From positions 37,875,924-37,939,923 of the forward strand of contig JANCRA010000006.1 of the NCBI GenBank assembly GCA_024362935.1: a stretch of DNA of 64,000 bases. The letters are read 5' to 3'. The stretch is from Setophaga petechia. Its lineage: Eukaryota > Chordata > Aves > Passeriformes > Parulidae. The position numbers were made by a program, and so were the translations under genes. The notes under the pieces were generated by a model that was given only the letters and a program-made list of their open reading frames with translations, was not told the origin of the DNA and ran no database searches. The first letter of the stretch is position 1. The number at the start of each line of letters is the position of its first letter. Of the stretch, positions 1-8,076 are shown in pieces.

Positions 1-376
1 TCGTGTTCTAGAAGTTGCACAGAGGGCTGCAGTGTGTTTTGCAGCAGGAAAAAGAAAGTTGTCTAAGACGCCTTCCTTTCAAGTATTAATGTGAAGGGAA
101 AGGCAAGAGAGTGGGAAAGTACTGTTTTCTAGCACTTTGCAAGCTGCTAACACAATCGCAGTGCTGTGTAGCAATTAGCTTGTCAGTGCACGGCAGTAAG
201 TGTTTCTTGATACCTACATCTGAGCAAATAGCTTTTTCACTTTGTCTCGCAAGGGGAAAACGTTGCTGCTCACGAAACATCTTCCATCGTGTTGTAGAAG
301 TTGCACAGAGGGCTGCAGTGTGTTTTGCAAAATGTAAAAGAAAGTTTTCTAAGACGCCTTCCTTTCAAGTATTAAT

Positions 377-662
377 GTGAAGGGAAAGGCAAGAGAGTGG
401 GAAAGTACTGTTTTCTAGCACTTTGCAAGCTGCTAACACAATCGCAGTGCTGTGTAGCAATTAGCTTGTCAGTGCACGGCAGTAAGTGTTTCTTGATACC
501 TACATCTGAGCAAATAGCTTTTTCACTTTGTCTCGCAAGGGGAAAACGTTGCTGCTCACTAAACAACTTCTATCGTGTTCTAGAAGTTGCACAGAGGGCT
601 GCATTGTGTTTTGCAAACAGTAAAAGAAAGTTGTCTAATACGCCTTCCTTTCAAGTATTAAT
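377..662. repeat. Representative complete satellite monomer (286 bp)
   Basis: A typical unit, given as a reference for the array. Landmarks in order: GTGAAGGGAAAGGCAAGAGA, then GTACTGTTTTCTAGCACTTT, the variable segment around GCTGTGTAGCAATTAGC, CAGTGCACGGCAGTAAGTG (CTGCAG in most other units), TACATCTGAGCAAATAGC, CGCAAGGGGAAAACG, AGAAGTTGCACAGAGGGCTG, a variable A-rich stretch, and GCCTTCCTTTCAAGTATTAA. The sequence is moderately AT-rich with few CpGs. Because 286 is not a multiple of three, no frame can run through several units. I see no CENP-B-box-like motif. Confidence 0.93.
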
Positions 663-1048
663 GTGAAGGGAAAGGCAAGAGAGTGGGAAAGTACTGTTTT
701 CTAGCACTTTGCAAGCTGCTAACACAGTCCTAGTGTTGTGTAGCAGTTGGCTGTTCAGTGCACTGCAGTAAGTGTTTCTTGTCACCTACATCTAAGCAAA
801 AAGCTTTTTCACTATGTCTCGCAAGGAGAAAACCTTCCTGCTCACTAAACAACTTCCATCGTGTTGTACATGTTGCAGAGAGGGCTGCAGAGTTTTTTGA
901 CACAAGAAAAAGAAAGTTGTCTAAGACGCCTTCCTTTCAAGTATTAATGTGAAGGGAAAGGCACGAGAGTGGGATAGTACTGTTTTCTAGCACTTTGCAG
1001 GCTGCTAACACAATCGCAGTGCTGTGTAGCAGTTAGCTTTTCAGTGCA

Positions 1049-1054
1049 CTGGAG
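1049..1054. repeat. Target-site duplication, left copy (CTGGAG)
   Basis: CTGGAG lies directly before the 5' LTR and is repeated directly after the 3' LTR at 10249-10254. A 6-bp duplication is usual for class II (alpha/beta-type) retroviral integrases. Most other satellite units have CTGCAG here, so the target monomer carried a C-to-G variant shared by both copies. Confidence 0.95.
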
Positions 1055-1452
1055 TGTTGCTGTGCGCCCCTGCAGCCTCCCTCCCCCTTCTCAGTTCAGT
1101 TTGATTTTAATTGTAATGTATGGTTTTTACTTACTTAAGATGGCGCTTGCCGGGCTTCCCCTCCCCCTGTTTTTCTCCCTGTAGGGCTGTCCGTCATTCT
1201 GTTTCCTTAGCAACTCCCGCCTTTTTGTATCCAGTTGTCCCCTCCCTGTCATTTTTGAGTTGTCAGCCTGCCTGCCTATCACTCTCTGCCGCTGCCTTTT
1301 CCCTAGAACATTCCCTCCAGGGCAGAGGGTGATTGGGCAGGAGAGGGCTGTCCCACCCCTCTAGTGCTTTCATTTGCTGCCACCCTATGCCTATTATGTT
1401 AAGTATTGTGTTCATTGGCCAGAGGAAGGAATCCACCTTCCCCTGGTCCCCC

Positions 1453-1459
1453 TATATAA
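1453..1459 (+). promoter_or_regulatory. TATA box of the 5' LTR promoter
   Basis: TATATAA followed by a GC-box (CACCCCGCCCC). A CAGTTC initiator-like sequence at about 1485 lies 32 bp downstream and is the probable start of R and of the genomic RNA. I find no ATG between there and the gag start at 2214, so ribosome scanning would reach gag first. Confidence 0.85.
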
Positions 1460-1529
1460 GTCCTGTTCACCCCGCCCCTCGGGGCAGTTCCCTGCAGCCT
1501 CCTCCTTGCCCATACCCTTCTCCTTCTGC

Positions 1530-1535
1530 AATAAA
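1530..1535 (+). terminator. Polyadenylation signal in the 5' LTR (AATAAA)
   Basis: AATAAA about 45 bp after the predicted cap site, followed by a TG/T-rich stretch (GCTTCTTTGTCC, CTGATTCTGTTG). In the 5' LTR it would be bypassed; its twin at 9988 would end viral transcripts. Confidence 0.85.
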
Positions 1536-1795
1536 CCTTCCCCTGCTGCCGAGAATTGTCGCCTCGCGTCTGCTTCTTTGTCCTCCGGACTCGTGCTGCT
1601 GATTCTGTTGCCTAGCCTGCCGGAGCTGCCTCCTCCACCACCGACGTGGAGGGAGCTCTGGGAAAGGGCATTCATTATCCAGTTTCGCTCCCGCCGGAGG
1701 TCCTGGATCTGCAGCTGCCCGTGCCCCTCAACAGGCTGTGTGCTGTGCATCGCTGTGGGCCAGCCGGGCTCAGCCTTCAGCACCGCCACAGCTGC

Positions 1796-1813
1796 TGGCG
1801 CCCAACGTGGGGC
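1796..1813 (+). other. Primer binding site, tRNA-Lys(1,2) type
   Basis: TGGCGCCCAACGTGGGGC starts five bases after the LTR end. Its TGGCGCCCAACG core is the known complement of the 3' end of tRNA-Lys1,2, the primer used by several betaretroviruses. Alpharetroviruses use tRNA-Trp, so the primer supports a betaretroviral origin of the 5' half. Confidence 0.92.
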
Positions 1814-2213
1814 GGCTCAGCATCGTAGCCGCGAAGACTACGTCCGCCCCACGGACCGAAGCAGTCGGCTTCACTGGGCGCGGCAGTACCTCCGACTGTA
1901 GGACACCTGGTCGCTGGGATTACTGCGTCGGAGGATTGGACCGGCGACCTCCGGCACCCCGGATCGGTCCACCAGAGGACGTCGCCTGGCACCCGGATCC
2001 CTCTTCCAACCCCTAAGGTCGGTTTGCGTGCCCCTCCTGTCTTTTACCGGACCCCCCCGGCCGCTTTGTCCGCCGGGTGGAGGTCACCTTTCTTTCGCGG
2101 CGGGAGGCCTTAGGGGGAGGTTCCTTTTCTACCCCTTCTTCGGTTTTTAAAATCCCCATTTTTATTTGACGGGTGTCGGTGAAAGCTGCTCAGCCAATTT
2201 AATATCCACAGTC
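1814..2213 (+). other. Untranslated leader (packaging region)
   Basis: 400 bp between primer site and gag with no ATG. It should hold the packaging signal and the 5' splice site for env mRNA. AAG|GTCGGT at 2017/2018 is the best donor-like sequence I can see, but it matches consensus poorly and is only a candidate. The end (about 2126-2170) is pyrimidine-rich. I recognise no other element. Confidence 0.6.
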
Positions 2214-4316
2214 ATGGGTGCGCGACTGTCGGCTGAGCAGCGCGAGGCTGTTTTAGTTTTGGTTGAAGTTCTTGTTGAAGGAAATATTTTAGTTAAGGAA
2301 AAAGAGATCCGGAGCCTGGTTCGATGGGTCTCCTCTCAGTTTAAGGATATCTCCTCTGACCAGTGTAGGAGCCCCCGATTTTGGGAGGAGGTCTCCAGGA
2401 AATTGTCCTATTTGGTCCGGTCAGAGGAGACCGCACTTACTAAGAAATTAAAATTGGCCAGACACCTCAATTGGGTGACTCAGCTCCTCCAGGTGCTGAG
2501 GACGAAGGAAAGCAAAAAACTGAGAGAACACCCCAGGCTCCCGAGTACGATCTCAGCCCCCGTTTCAGTTTCAAACCCCGAGCGTGTTGCTACCCCTCAG
2601 CTCTGTTCTCCTTCGCCCCTCCCTGTTAGTACCCCTGAGCGTGTCCCTATCCCTCAGCCCTGTCCCCCTTCGCCCGTAAGACCTGGGATCCTGAGGAGAG
2701 CAGCCCCCGACCACAGCGGGCAGGAGCCTCTCCATCGCCCTGGCTCTCCTCGGGGTCGCCAATCCCCCCGCGGTCGGAGTCCTGGCCAGACTCCGGCCGG
2801 TTCTCCCTTTCCCCCATCTTCCCCCACACCTTCATTCCGTGTTGTAAAATCCCCTAAGTTAAATTCTAAAGTTCGCTTCATGGTCCCTACCCAAGATGGC
2901 TCCCGTGGAGCCCAAGATGGCGGGGACCATGAGGCACCCCAGCAGGGAAGGTCCCTGCCCCCACCTTATTCCTACCCCAATCCTTTTTGTAGTCCCTCAC
3001 CCAATCCTTTCCTTCCTAGTCCCAACCCCTTCCTTCCTCCTGACCCCTCCTACCCCTTCTTCACTCCTCCCTCCCCCAGCGCTCCGCCCTCCTCCTCCGT
3101 GGTTCCTCCCTTTGCTCCGCCTCCGCCTCAGGCCCTCCCACCTTGCCCAACCCACTGGGCGGGCCCTCTCCCATCAGTCCCCGCCCCGGGTTCCCACGGC
3201 ATCCCTGACCCCGCCCCTTCCTGCCCCCTCCCCCTGGGTTCCGGTTCCCACGGTCCGCCATCTTGGCCTGATTTTTCCCACGGTCTGGGAACCGGGGCCG
3301 AGGGGAAGGAGGGCCCACCGGAGCCCGCTGAGTCCATCATGGCGGCTCCGGTGACGTACCGCCGGAATCGGGGCGGGGGAAATCCCCGCATCCAGTGGTC
3401 CCCAGTCCCCCGTGCTCTCATTAAAGAGCTGGTGAAGGCTCTGAAGGAGCACGGGGGACAGAGTCGATACTTTCGGGGGCTACTGGAGGCTTCCCTCCTA
3501 GAATCCGAGCTCGTCCCTGCCGATTTAAGGCAGATTTTTAGTTGTTTATTGGACGTCGCTCGGTATTCTAGGTGGGAAGCCACGTGGGAAATGGGAGTGG
3601 CGGACATCTTGCCACAGCTGTGGGAAGACCCGGAGGTAGGGGAGGACACTGAGGGGGAGAGGCTCACTGTTAACCATCTATGTGGGTTGGGTGAGTGGGA
3701 GAAGGGCGACAAGCAAGCCCGCCTGATACCTACTGAGGCGTTGCAGCGGAGCACACAGGTGGCACTTCAAGCTTTTTATCGTGTGGCCGCGGGGGTGCCT
3801 TCGGTCCCGGTGTCCCATCTTTTCCAGGGGCCGACGGAGAATTTCGACGATTTCGTGGTGCGACTACAGCAGGCTGCGGAGTCGGAGGAGCCGGACGAGG
3901 GGGCTCGCAAGAAGATGGTAACGCTCCTCGCAACCACCAACGCAAACCCAGCCTGCAAGGCTGCTATAATGAGCTTACCACTTCACCCTCGTCCCACACT
4001 CCGAGATCTCCTGATGGTCTGCGCTGCCAAAGTGACATCACAGGCATCCGGCGAGAAGCCAGCTACACCATCAGCCGCTCGTCGGGTGTCTTTCGCAGAC
4101 CTTCAGGGGACGGTCGCCGCCGCTGCACCATCTCCGTCGGTCCACCGCTCGGGACCTGGCACCCCCCGGACTGGCCGTTCTTCCACCTCGGCGTGCCACC
4201 TGTGTCAGAAGGAGGACCACTGGATGCCTGACTGCCCGCTCAGGAAGGAGTTCTACGCCTTTAAGAGGGCTCAGCAGTCAGGCGTCCAAGGAGGAGAGGC
4301 CCCAAAAAACTCCTAA
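2214..4316 (+). CDS. gag: Gag polyprotein (700 aa)
   Basis: Structural precursor that assembles the virion at the plasma membrane. The start is ATG 2214 in good context (G at -3 and +4). The frame opens upstream only with a TTG, and the MGARLS beginning fits an N-myristoylation signal. Residues 1-105 form a helical matrix-like domain. Residues about 105-378 are a long proline-rich linker with PPPY (249-252, bases 2958-2969) and PSAP (288-291, bases 3075-3086), motifs known to recruit NEDD4-family ligases and TSG101. Capsid starts near P379 (PVTYRR). A major homology region begins QGPTENFDDF at residue 538. Nucleocapsid has one CCHC knuckle (CHLC...HWMPDC, 661-674); betaretroviruses usually have two and I see no second. 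The stop TAA 4314-4316 lies right after the frameshift site. The frame is intact. Confidence 0.93.
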   Translation: MGARLSAEQREAVLVLVEVLVEGNILVKEKEIRSLVRWVSSQFKDISSDQCRSPRFWEEVSRKLSYLVRSEETALTKKLKLARHLNWVTQLLQVLRTKESKKLREHPRLPSTISAPVSVSNPERVATPQLCSPSPLPVSTPERVPIPQPCPPSPVRPGILRRAAPDHSGQEPLHRPGSPRGRQSPRGRSPGQTPAGSPFPPSSPTPSFRVVKSPKLNSKVRFMVPTQDGSRGAQDGGDHEAPQQGRSLPPPYSYPNPFCSPSPNPFLPSPNPFLPPDPSYPFFTPPSPSAPPSSSVVPPFAPPPPQALPPCPTHWAGPLPSVPAPGSHGIPDPAPSCPLPLGSGSHGPPSWPDFSHGLGTGAEGKEGPPEPAESIMAAPVTYRRNRGGGNPRIQWSPVPRALIKELVKALKEHGGQSRYFRGLLEASLLESELVPADLRQIFSCLLDVARYSRWEATWEMGVADILPQLWEDPEVGEDTEGERLTVNHLCGLGEWEKGDKQARLIPTEALQRSTQVALQAFYRVAAGVPSVPVSHLFQGPTENFDDFVVRLQQAAESEEPDEGARKKMVTLLATTNANPACKAAIMSLPLHPRPTLRDLLMVCAAKVTSQASGEKPATPSAARRVSFADLQGTVAAAAPSPSVHRSGPGTPRTGRSSTSACHLCQKEDHWMPDCPLRKEFYAFKRAQQSGVQGGEAPKNS
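4304..4310 (+). promoter_or_regulatory. -1 ribosomal frameshift site A AAA AAC
   Basis: The heptamer AAAAAAC is in the correct phase: gag codons AAA (4305-4307) and AAC (4308-4310) follow the A at 4304. It is four bases before the gag stop at 4314. A -1 slip enters the pro-pol frame, which is open from here to 8008. The GC-rich stretch after it (about 4320-4362) could form the stimulatory structure, but I have not folded it. Confidence 0.9.
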
Positions 4317-7300
4317 AGGAGCGCAGCCCCCCCCTGCGCGCGGACAAAAATTCGGGCGGGCGTTTAACATCTGCAGCCAGGGGGGAGGGATTTCCTTCAT
4401 TTTCCCGCTCGCCGCCAGCCGAGCCCGGTCCAACGGGGCTCCCAGGACCTTCACTTACTGGACTTGACACTTCACCGGACCTGACCTCAGGCGTGGTTGC
4501 CCCTCGCCCTTGCCGTTCTGACCCGGGACCTTCACCAGAACCGGATTTAAACACCTTTCCTTCTGGTTTCTCTTTTAGGTTGGAAGCAGCGCGACCTTTC
4601 TTCTTTCCTAATTCGGAAGTTAGCGCATTGCCAGTCTGCCCGAAGGCCCGAGGTAATTGGGACACAAATCAGCAACTCCTCATTGTGGGAGATACCGAGG
4701 TCACTCCACCGGACCTCGAGGTCCTTCCAGCTTTGGTGTCTGCAGACCAGCATCCACTCGTCGTCAGGTGCAGGTGTCTGCGTCCCCCTCTGTTCCTCCC
4801 TGCCGGAGAGGTGGTGGCCCAGGCCATTTCAATAAAATCGTCCATACCTTCAGTTGCCTGGGCCGAACACCTAGGGCGAGCGAAGCCTCGCCTCGACTGT
4901 CAGCTGTCCCGGGGGGGGGACTCCATTTCCATCAGGGGGATGTTGGACACTAGAGCAGATGTGACGATCATTCCCTCTCGGGAGTGGCCGTCACATTGGG
5001 AGTTGCAAAACGTGGACGGGCGCATCCAGGGTGTCGGGGGGACACAATTGGCCAGACGCTCAAAGAGCATCGTGCAAATTAAGGGGCCAGATGGGCAATT
5101 GGCTTCTGTACGCCCATTCGTTTTAGATTATGTAGAGCCTCTCTGGGGGAGAGATACCCTTGCCCAGTGGGGAGCCAAAATTGACCTGCCGGCTCCCCAG
5201 GTTTTTCGGGCAGCGGTCACTGAAGAGCGCCCTACCTGGAAACTGAATTGGCTCTCAGATAAACCAGTCCAGGTAGCTCAGTGGCCGCTCAACAAACAAA
5301 AATTGAAGGCGCTAGCGGAACTCGTGGAGGAGCAAGTCCAAAAAGGCAACCTGGTGGAGTCCATGTCGGAATGGAACTCCCCAGTGTTTGTCATTCGTAA
5401 GTCATCTGGCAAGTGGCGGCTCCTCACCGACCTCCGCAAAATCAATGAAATTATACAAGATATGGGTACTCTCCAACCAGGGATGCCATCCCCGGCGATG
5501 CTCCCCCAAAATTGGAATTTGGTTGTCATTGATATCAAAGATTGCTTCTTCCAAATTCCCCTTCACCCAGATGACGCGCCACGTTTCGCATTCACGGTGC
5601 CCACCTTGAACCGTGAAGCTCCCGGGAAGCGCTACCACTGGCGAGTTTTGCCACAAGGCATGAAATGCAGTCCTATTATTTGCCAGTGGTATGTTGCTTC
5701 CTTGCTCCAACCAGTTCGCACCGAATGTCCGGACGTCATCATCTATCATTACATGGACGACGTGCTGGTCTGCGCCCCCAATGATGACCTGCTGATTCAC
5801 GCGCTCTCCCGCGTAACTGATTGTTTAATTGCCGCAGGGTTCGAGCTCCAGAGCGAGAAGATTCAACGGATGCCGCCCTGGAAGTACTTAGGCCTGGAGA
5901 TCACGAAGCGGACCATTGCTCCGCAGAAATTGGCCATTCACCACAAGGTGAGAACCTTAGCGGATGTCCATCAGCTGTGTGGGGCGTTGAATTGGGTGAG
6001 ACCCTGGCTGGGCATTACCACCAATGACCTAGCCCCCCTTTTCAATTTATTGAAAGGAGGAGAGGAGCTTAGTTCTCCTAGGGAACTCACCCCAGAGGCG
6101 GAAATTGCACTTGAGAACATCAGACAGATAATCGAGGCAAGGCAGGCCCATCGTTGTCATCTGGGCCTGCCCTTCAAATTTATCATACTTGGTAAACTGC
6201 CACACCTCCATGGAATGATTTTCCAATGGGATGATACCTGCAAGTCCCCAAAAACATCTAAGGAGAGGAGGACGGACCAAGGCTTGAGTGACCCCCTCTT
6301 AATCATAGAGTGGGTGTTCCTCAGCCATCATCGGTCCAAAAGAATTACAAGGCCACATGAGCTGGTGGCTGAGCTGATCCGCAAGGGAAGATCGCGGATC
6401 AGGGAGCTGGCAGGTGTGGATTTCACGTGCATACACATTCCAATTGAGTTACAATCCGGAAAGTTACAATCTAAAATTCTTAATCAACTCCTCGAGGAGA
6501 GCGAAGTTTTGCAGTTCGCTCTGGCAGAATACACCGGGAAAATTGAAGTTGGCCATCCTTCACATGCCTTGTTCAATCAAGACATGCAGTTTAAATTTTC
6601 AATTCGGGATATTCAAAGTCGAGTCCCCCTCAAGGCCTTGACTGTTTTTACGGACGCGTCCGGAGGAACCCACAAGTCAGTGATGACTTGGAAGGATCCT
6701 CAGACTCAGCAGTGGGAGATGGATGTTACTATCGTTGAGGGCTCCCCTCAAGTTGCTGAGTTGGACGCAGTCGTCAGGGCCTTTGAGAAATTCAAAGATC
6801 AACCTTTCAATTTGGTCACGGACTCGGCTTATGTTGCAGGTGTAGTCGCTAGAGCTGAAAGTGCTGTCCTTGAGGAGGTGTCCAATTTGGCCTTGTATGA
6901 TTTGCTCTCGAAGCTCATCAAACTCATCTCCCACCGGGAGCAAAAATACTATGTTATGCACGTGAGAGCCCACACTGGTTTGCCTAGGTTCATTGCGGAG
7001 GGGAATCGATTGGCTGATAGCCTCGCTTCCCCGGCCGAGTGGGCACTTGCCCACGCGGTGCAATGGGCCCCGCTCCCGGATGTCTTCAAACAAGCCAAGA
7101 TCAGCCACCAGCTGTTCCACCAGAATGCGCCTGGCTTGGTTCGTCAATTCCAGCTCACGCGGGACCAAGCCAAGGCCATTGTGGCCACATGCCCCCACTG
7201 CCAGCGGGATCAGCTTCCATCTCTGCCCGCTGGCGCGAATCCCCGGGGACTTGCCAGCTGTGAGGTGTGGCAGATGGACATCACCAAAATCAATCAATTC

Positions 7301-8008
7301 GGTCGCCTCAAGTTCGTCCATGTTTCGGTGGACACTTTCTCGAGTGCCGTTTTCGCCTCTGCCCACACAGGGGAGAAAGCCAAGGATGCCATCAAACATC
7401 TGCTCCAGGCTTTCTCCGTGCTGGGCATCCCTAAGGTTATAAAAACTGACAACGGGCCTTCGTACGTGTCCAGGGAGTTCCGGAGCTTCCTGCAGCAATG
7501 GGGAATAGAGCACAAGACCGGCATCCCCTATTCCCCCACGGGACAAGCGGTGATCGAGAGGATCCACCAGAGCCTAAAAAAGGTTCTTTCTCATCTCTCC
7601 CCGGCGATGAAGGTGGAATCCCCTCAGTCCCAATTATCTAGGGCACTGTACACCATCAATTTCTTAAATTGTTCTTTTGAAAACTTGAATCCGCCCATTG
7701 TGCGGCACTTCGGGCAGAGTGGCAGTTTCCACCTGAAGGAGAAGCCCCCGGTTCTCGTGAAGGACCCGGAGACCTGGCGTCTGGAGGGACCGTTCGATCT
7801 TATCACCTGGGGCCGAGGGTATGCCTGTGTTTCCACCCCCACAGGTCCCAGGTGGGTCCCTTCGCGCTGGGTTCGGCCCTTTGTGCCGAGAACGACAAAG
7901 GCGACGACATCCCCGCCTCAGGTTCGGGTTGCCAGCTGGCGGCGAAAACGGAGGGAGGAGGAAGATTCCCTCTTTCCTTTAGATTCCCTTTTCTCCCCAG
8001 AAACTTAA
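4310..8008 (+). CDS. pol: Pro-Pol polyprotein (protease, RT, RNase H, integrase), protease triplet altered
   Basis: Made by -1 frameshifting from gag; about 1,232 codons numbered from 4310. The first 60-odd codons are linker. The segment around PPLFLPAGEVVAQAI (about 4787-4831) resembles the end of a retroviral dUTPase and may be a remnant. Protease follows: its catalytic triplet reads DTR (4946-4954), where the family has Asp-Thr/Ser-Gly. Reverse transcriptase has LPQGM and YMDD (5750-5761). RNase H shows its acidic residues at 6653, 6758, 6821 and 7016. Integrase has an HHCC-type zinc domain (HQLFH, CPHC) and a DD35E core: Asp 7277, Asp 7448, Glu 7556, with 56 and 35 residues between. A basic C-terminal domain ends in SWRRKRREEED. 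Protease shares the pol frame, unlike typical betaretroviruses with a separate pro frame. There is no internal stop. Confidence 0.93.
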   Translation, partial: LLKERSPPLRADKNSGGRLTSAARGEGFPSFSRSPPAEPGPTGLPGPSLTGLDTSPDLTSGVVAPRPCRSDPGPSPEPDLNTFPSGFSFRLEAARPFFFPNSEVSALPVCPKARGNWDTNQQLLIVGDTEVTPPDLEVLPALVSADQHPLVVRCRCLRPPLFLPAGEVVAQAISIKSSIPSVAWAEHLGRAKPRLDCQLSRGGDSISIRGMLDTRADVTIIPSREWPSHWELQNVDGRIQGVGGTQLARRSKSIVQIKGPDGQLASVRPFVLDYVEPLWGRDTLAQWGAKIDLPAPQVFRAAVTEERPTWKLNWLSDKPVQVAQWPLNKQKLKALAELVEEQVQKGNLVESMSEWNSPVFVIRKSSGKWRLLTDLRKINEIIQDMGTLQPGMPSPAMLPQNWNLVVIDIKDCFFQIPLHPDDAPRFAFTVPTLNREAPGKRYHWRVLPQGMKCSPIICQWYVASLLQPVRTECPDVIIYHYMDDVLVCAPNDDLLIHALSRVTDCLIAAGFELQSEKIQRMPPWKYLGLEITKRTIAPQKLAIHHKVRTLADVHQLCGALNWVRPWLGITTNDLAPLFNLLKGGEELSSPRELTPEAEIALENIRQIIEARQAHRCHLGLPFKFIILGKLPHLHGMIFQWDDTCKSPKTSKERRTDQGLSDPLLIIEWVFLSHHRSKRITRPHELVAELIRKGRSRIRELAGVDFTCIHIPIELQSGKLQSKILNQLLEESEVLQFALAEYTGKIEVGHPSHALFNQDMQFKFSIRDIQSRVPLKALTVFTDASGGTHKSVMTWKDPQTQQWEMDVTIVEGSPQVAELDAVVRAFEKFKDQPFNLVTDSAYVAGVVARAESAVLEEVSNLALYDLLSKLIKLISHREQKYYVMHVRAHTGLPRFIAEGNRLADSLASPAEWALAHAVQWAPLPDVFKQAKISHQLFHQNAPGLVRQFQLTRDQAKAIVATCPHCQRDQLPSLPAGANPRGLASCEVWQMDITKINQFGRLKFVHVSVDTFSSAVFASAHTGEKAKDAIKHLLQAFSVLGIPKVIKTDNGPSYVSREFRSFLQQWGIEHKTGIPYSPTGQAVIERIHQSLKKVLSHLSPAMKVESPQSQLSRALYTINFLNCSFENLNPPIVRHFGQSGSFHLKEKPPVLVKDPETWRLEGPFDLITWGRGYACVSTPTGPRWVPSRWVRPFVPRTTKATTSPPQVRVASWRRKRREEEDSLFPLDSLFSPET

Positions 8009-8034
8009 ATCCTCTCCCCCCGGGCAAATCATTT

Positions 8035-8060
8035 CATTTGTTTGTCTCTTTTGATTTTAG
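8035..8060 (+). promoter_or_regulatory. Probable 3' splice site for env mRNA
   Basis: A long T-rich run (TTTGTTTGTCTCTTTTGATT) ends in TTTTAG at 8055-8060, 16 bp before the env ATG and just after the pol stop. This is the layout expected for the acceptor of singly spliced env mRNA. It was found by eye. Confidence 0.7.
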
Positions 8061-8076
8061 TTGCTCCAGCCCAGCC

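Larger units (their letters stand above)
1..1054. repeat. 286-bp satellite array, left flank of the ERV
   Basis: Tandem head-to-tail monomers with a period of exactly 286 bp. If the unit is phased at GTGAAGGGAAAGGC, units start at 91, 377, 663 and 949. Positions 1-90 are the end of an earlier unit and 949-1054 is the first 106 bp of the unit split by the provirus. Neighbouring units differ by scattered substitutions, for example CAAAATGTAAAAG against GACACAAGAAAAAG. Short open frames recur because the unit recurs. The plus-strand frame begins at GTG and not ATG, so I see no coding evidence. The satellite family is not one I recognise by name. Confidence 0.97.
1055..1790 (+). repeat. 5' long terminal repeat (736 bp)
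   Basis: Begins TGTTGC and ends CCGCCACA, with the TG...CA ends expected of an LTR. It aligns without gaps to 9513-10248 with four differences: T1061/G9519, A1278/G9736, G1291/C9749 and A1430/G9888. U3 runs to about 1485, R from about 1485 to roughly 1555 (inferred from the TATA and poly(A) signals), and U5 to 1790. U3 carries inverted CCAAT-like ATTGG boxes near 1332 and 1414. A CCCCGCCCC GC-box lies just after the TATA element. Confidence 0.97.

Noticed and set aside
111..380. Plus-strand 89-codon frame that recurs in most satellite monomers
   Set aside because: It begins with GTG, not ATG, the 286-bp period breaks the frame at every unit, and substitutions change residues freely. Recurrence is explained by the repeat itself.
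372..566. Minus-strand 64-codon frame in many monomers (starts ATGTTTAGTGAGCAG)
   Set aside because: Some copies have an ATG, but others have TTG at the same place and the product resembles no family. I see no sign of purifying selection.
1374..1901. 175-codon frame through the 5' LTR and leader
   Set aside because: Runs across TATA, poly(A) and primer sites and has no homology I recognise. A similar one in the 3' LTR exists only because the LTRs are copies.
2166..2213. Upstream extension of gag by 16 codons
   Set aside because: Needs a TTG start. ATG 2214 has good context and begins with a myristoylation-type MGARLS.
2896..3354. 152-codon frame overlapping the Gag proline-rich linker
   Set aside because: Proline codons in one frame keep other frames open. 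There is no independent start or domain evidence.
6677..7567. 296-codon open frame on the minus strand opposite RNase H and integrase
   Set aside because: It lies wholly antisense to a strongly supported pol frame, has no recognisable domain, and follows from codon bias on the coding strand. No promoter or splice signal supports it.
7852..8076. Upstream extension of env by 75 codons overlapping pol
   Set aside because: Starts at GTG. The splice acceptor at 8060 and the signal peptide directly after ATG 8077 fix the start there.
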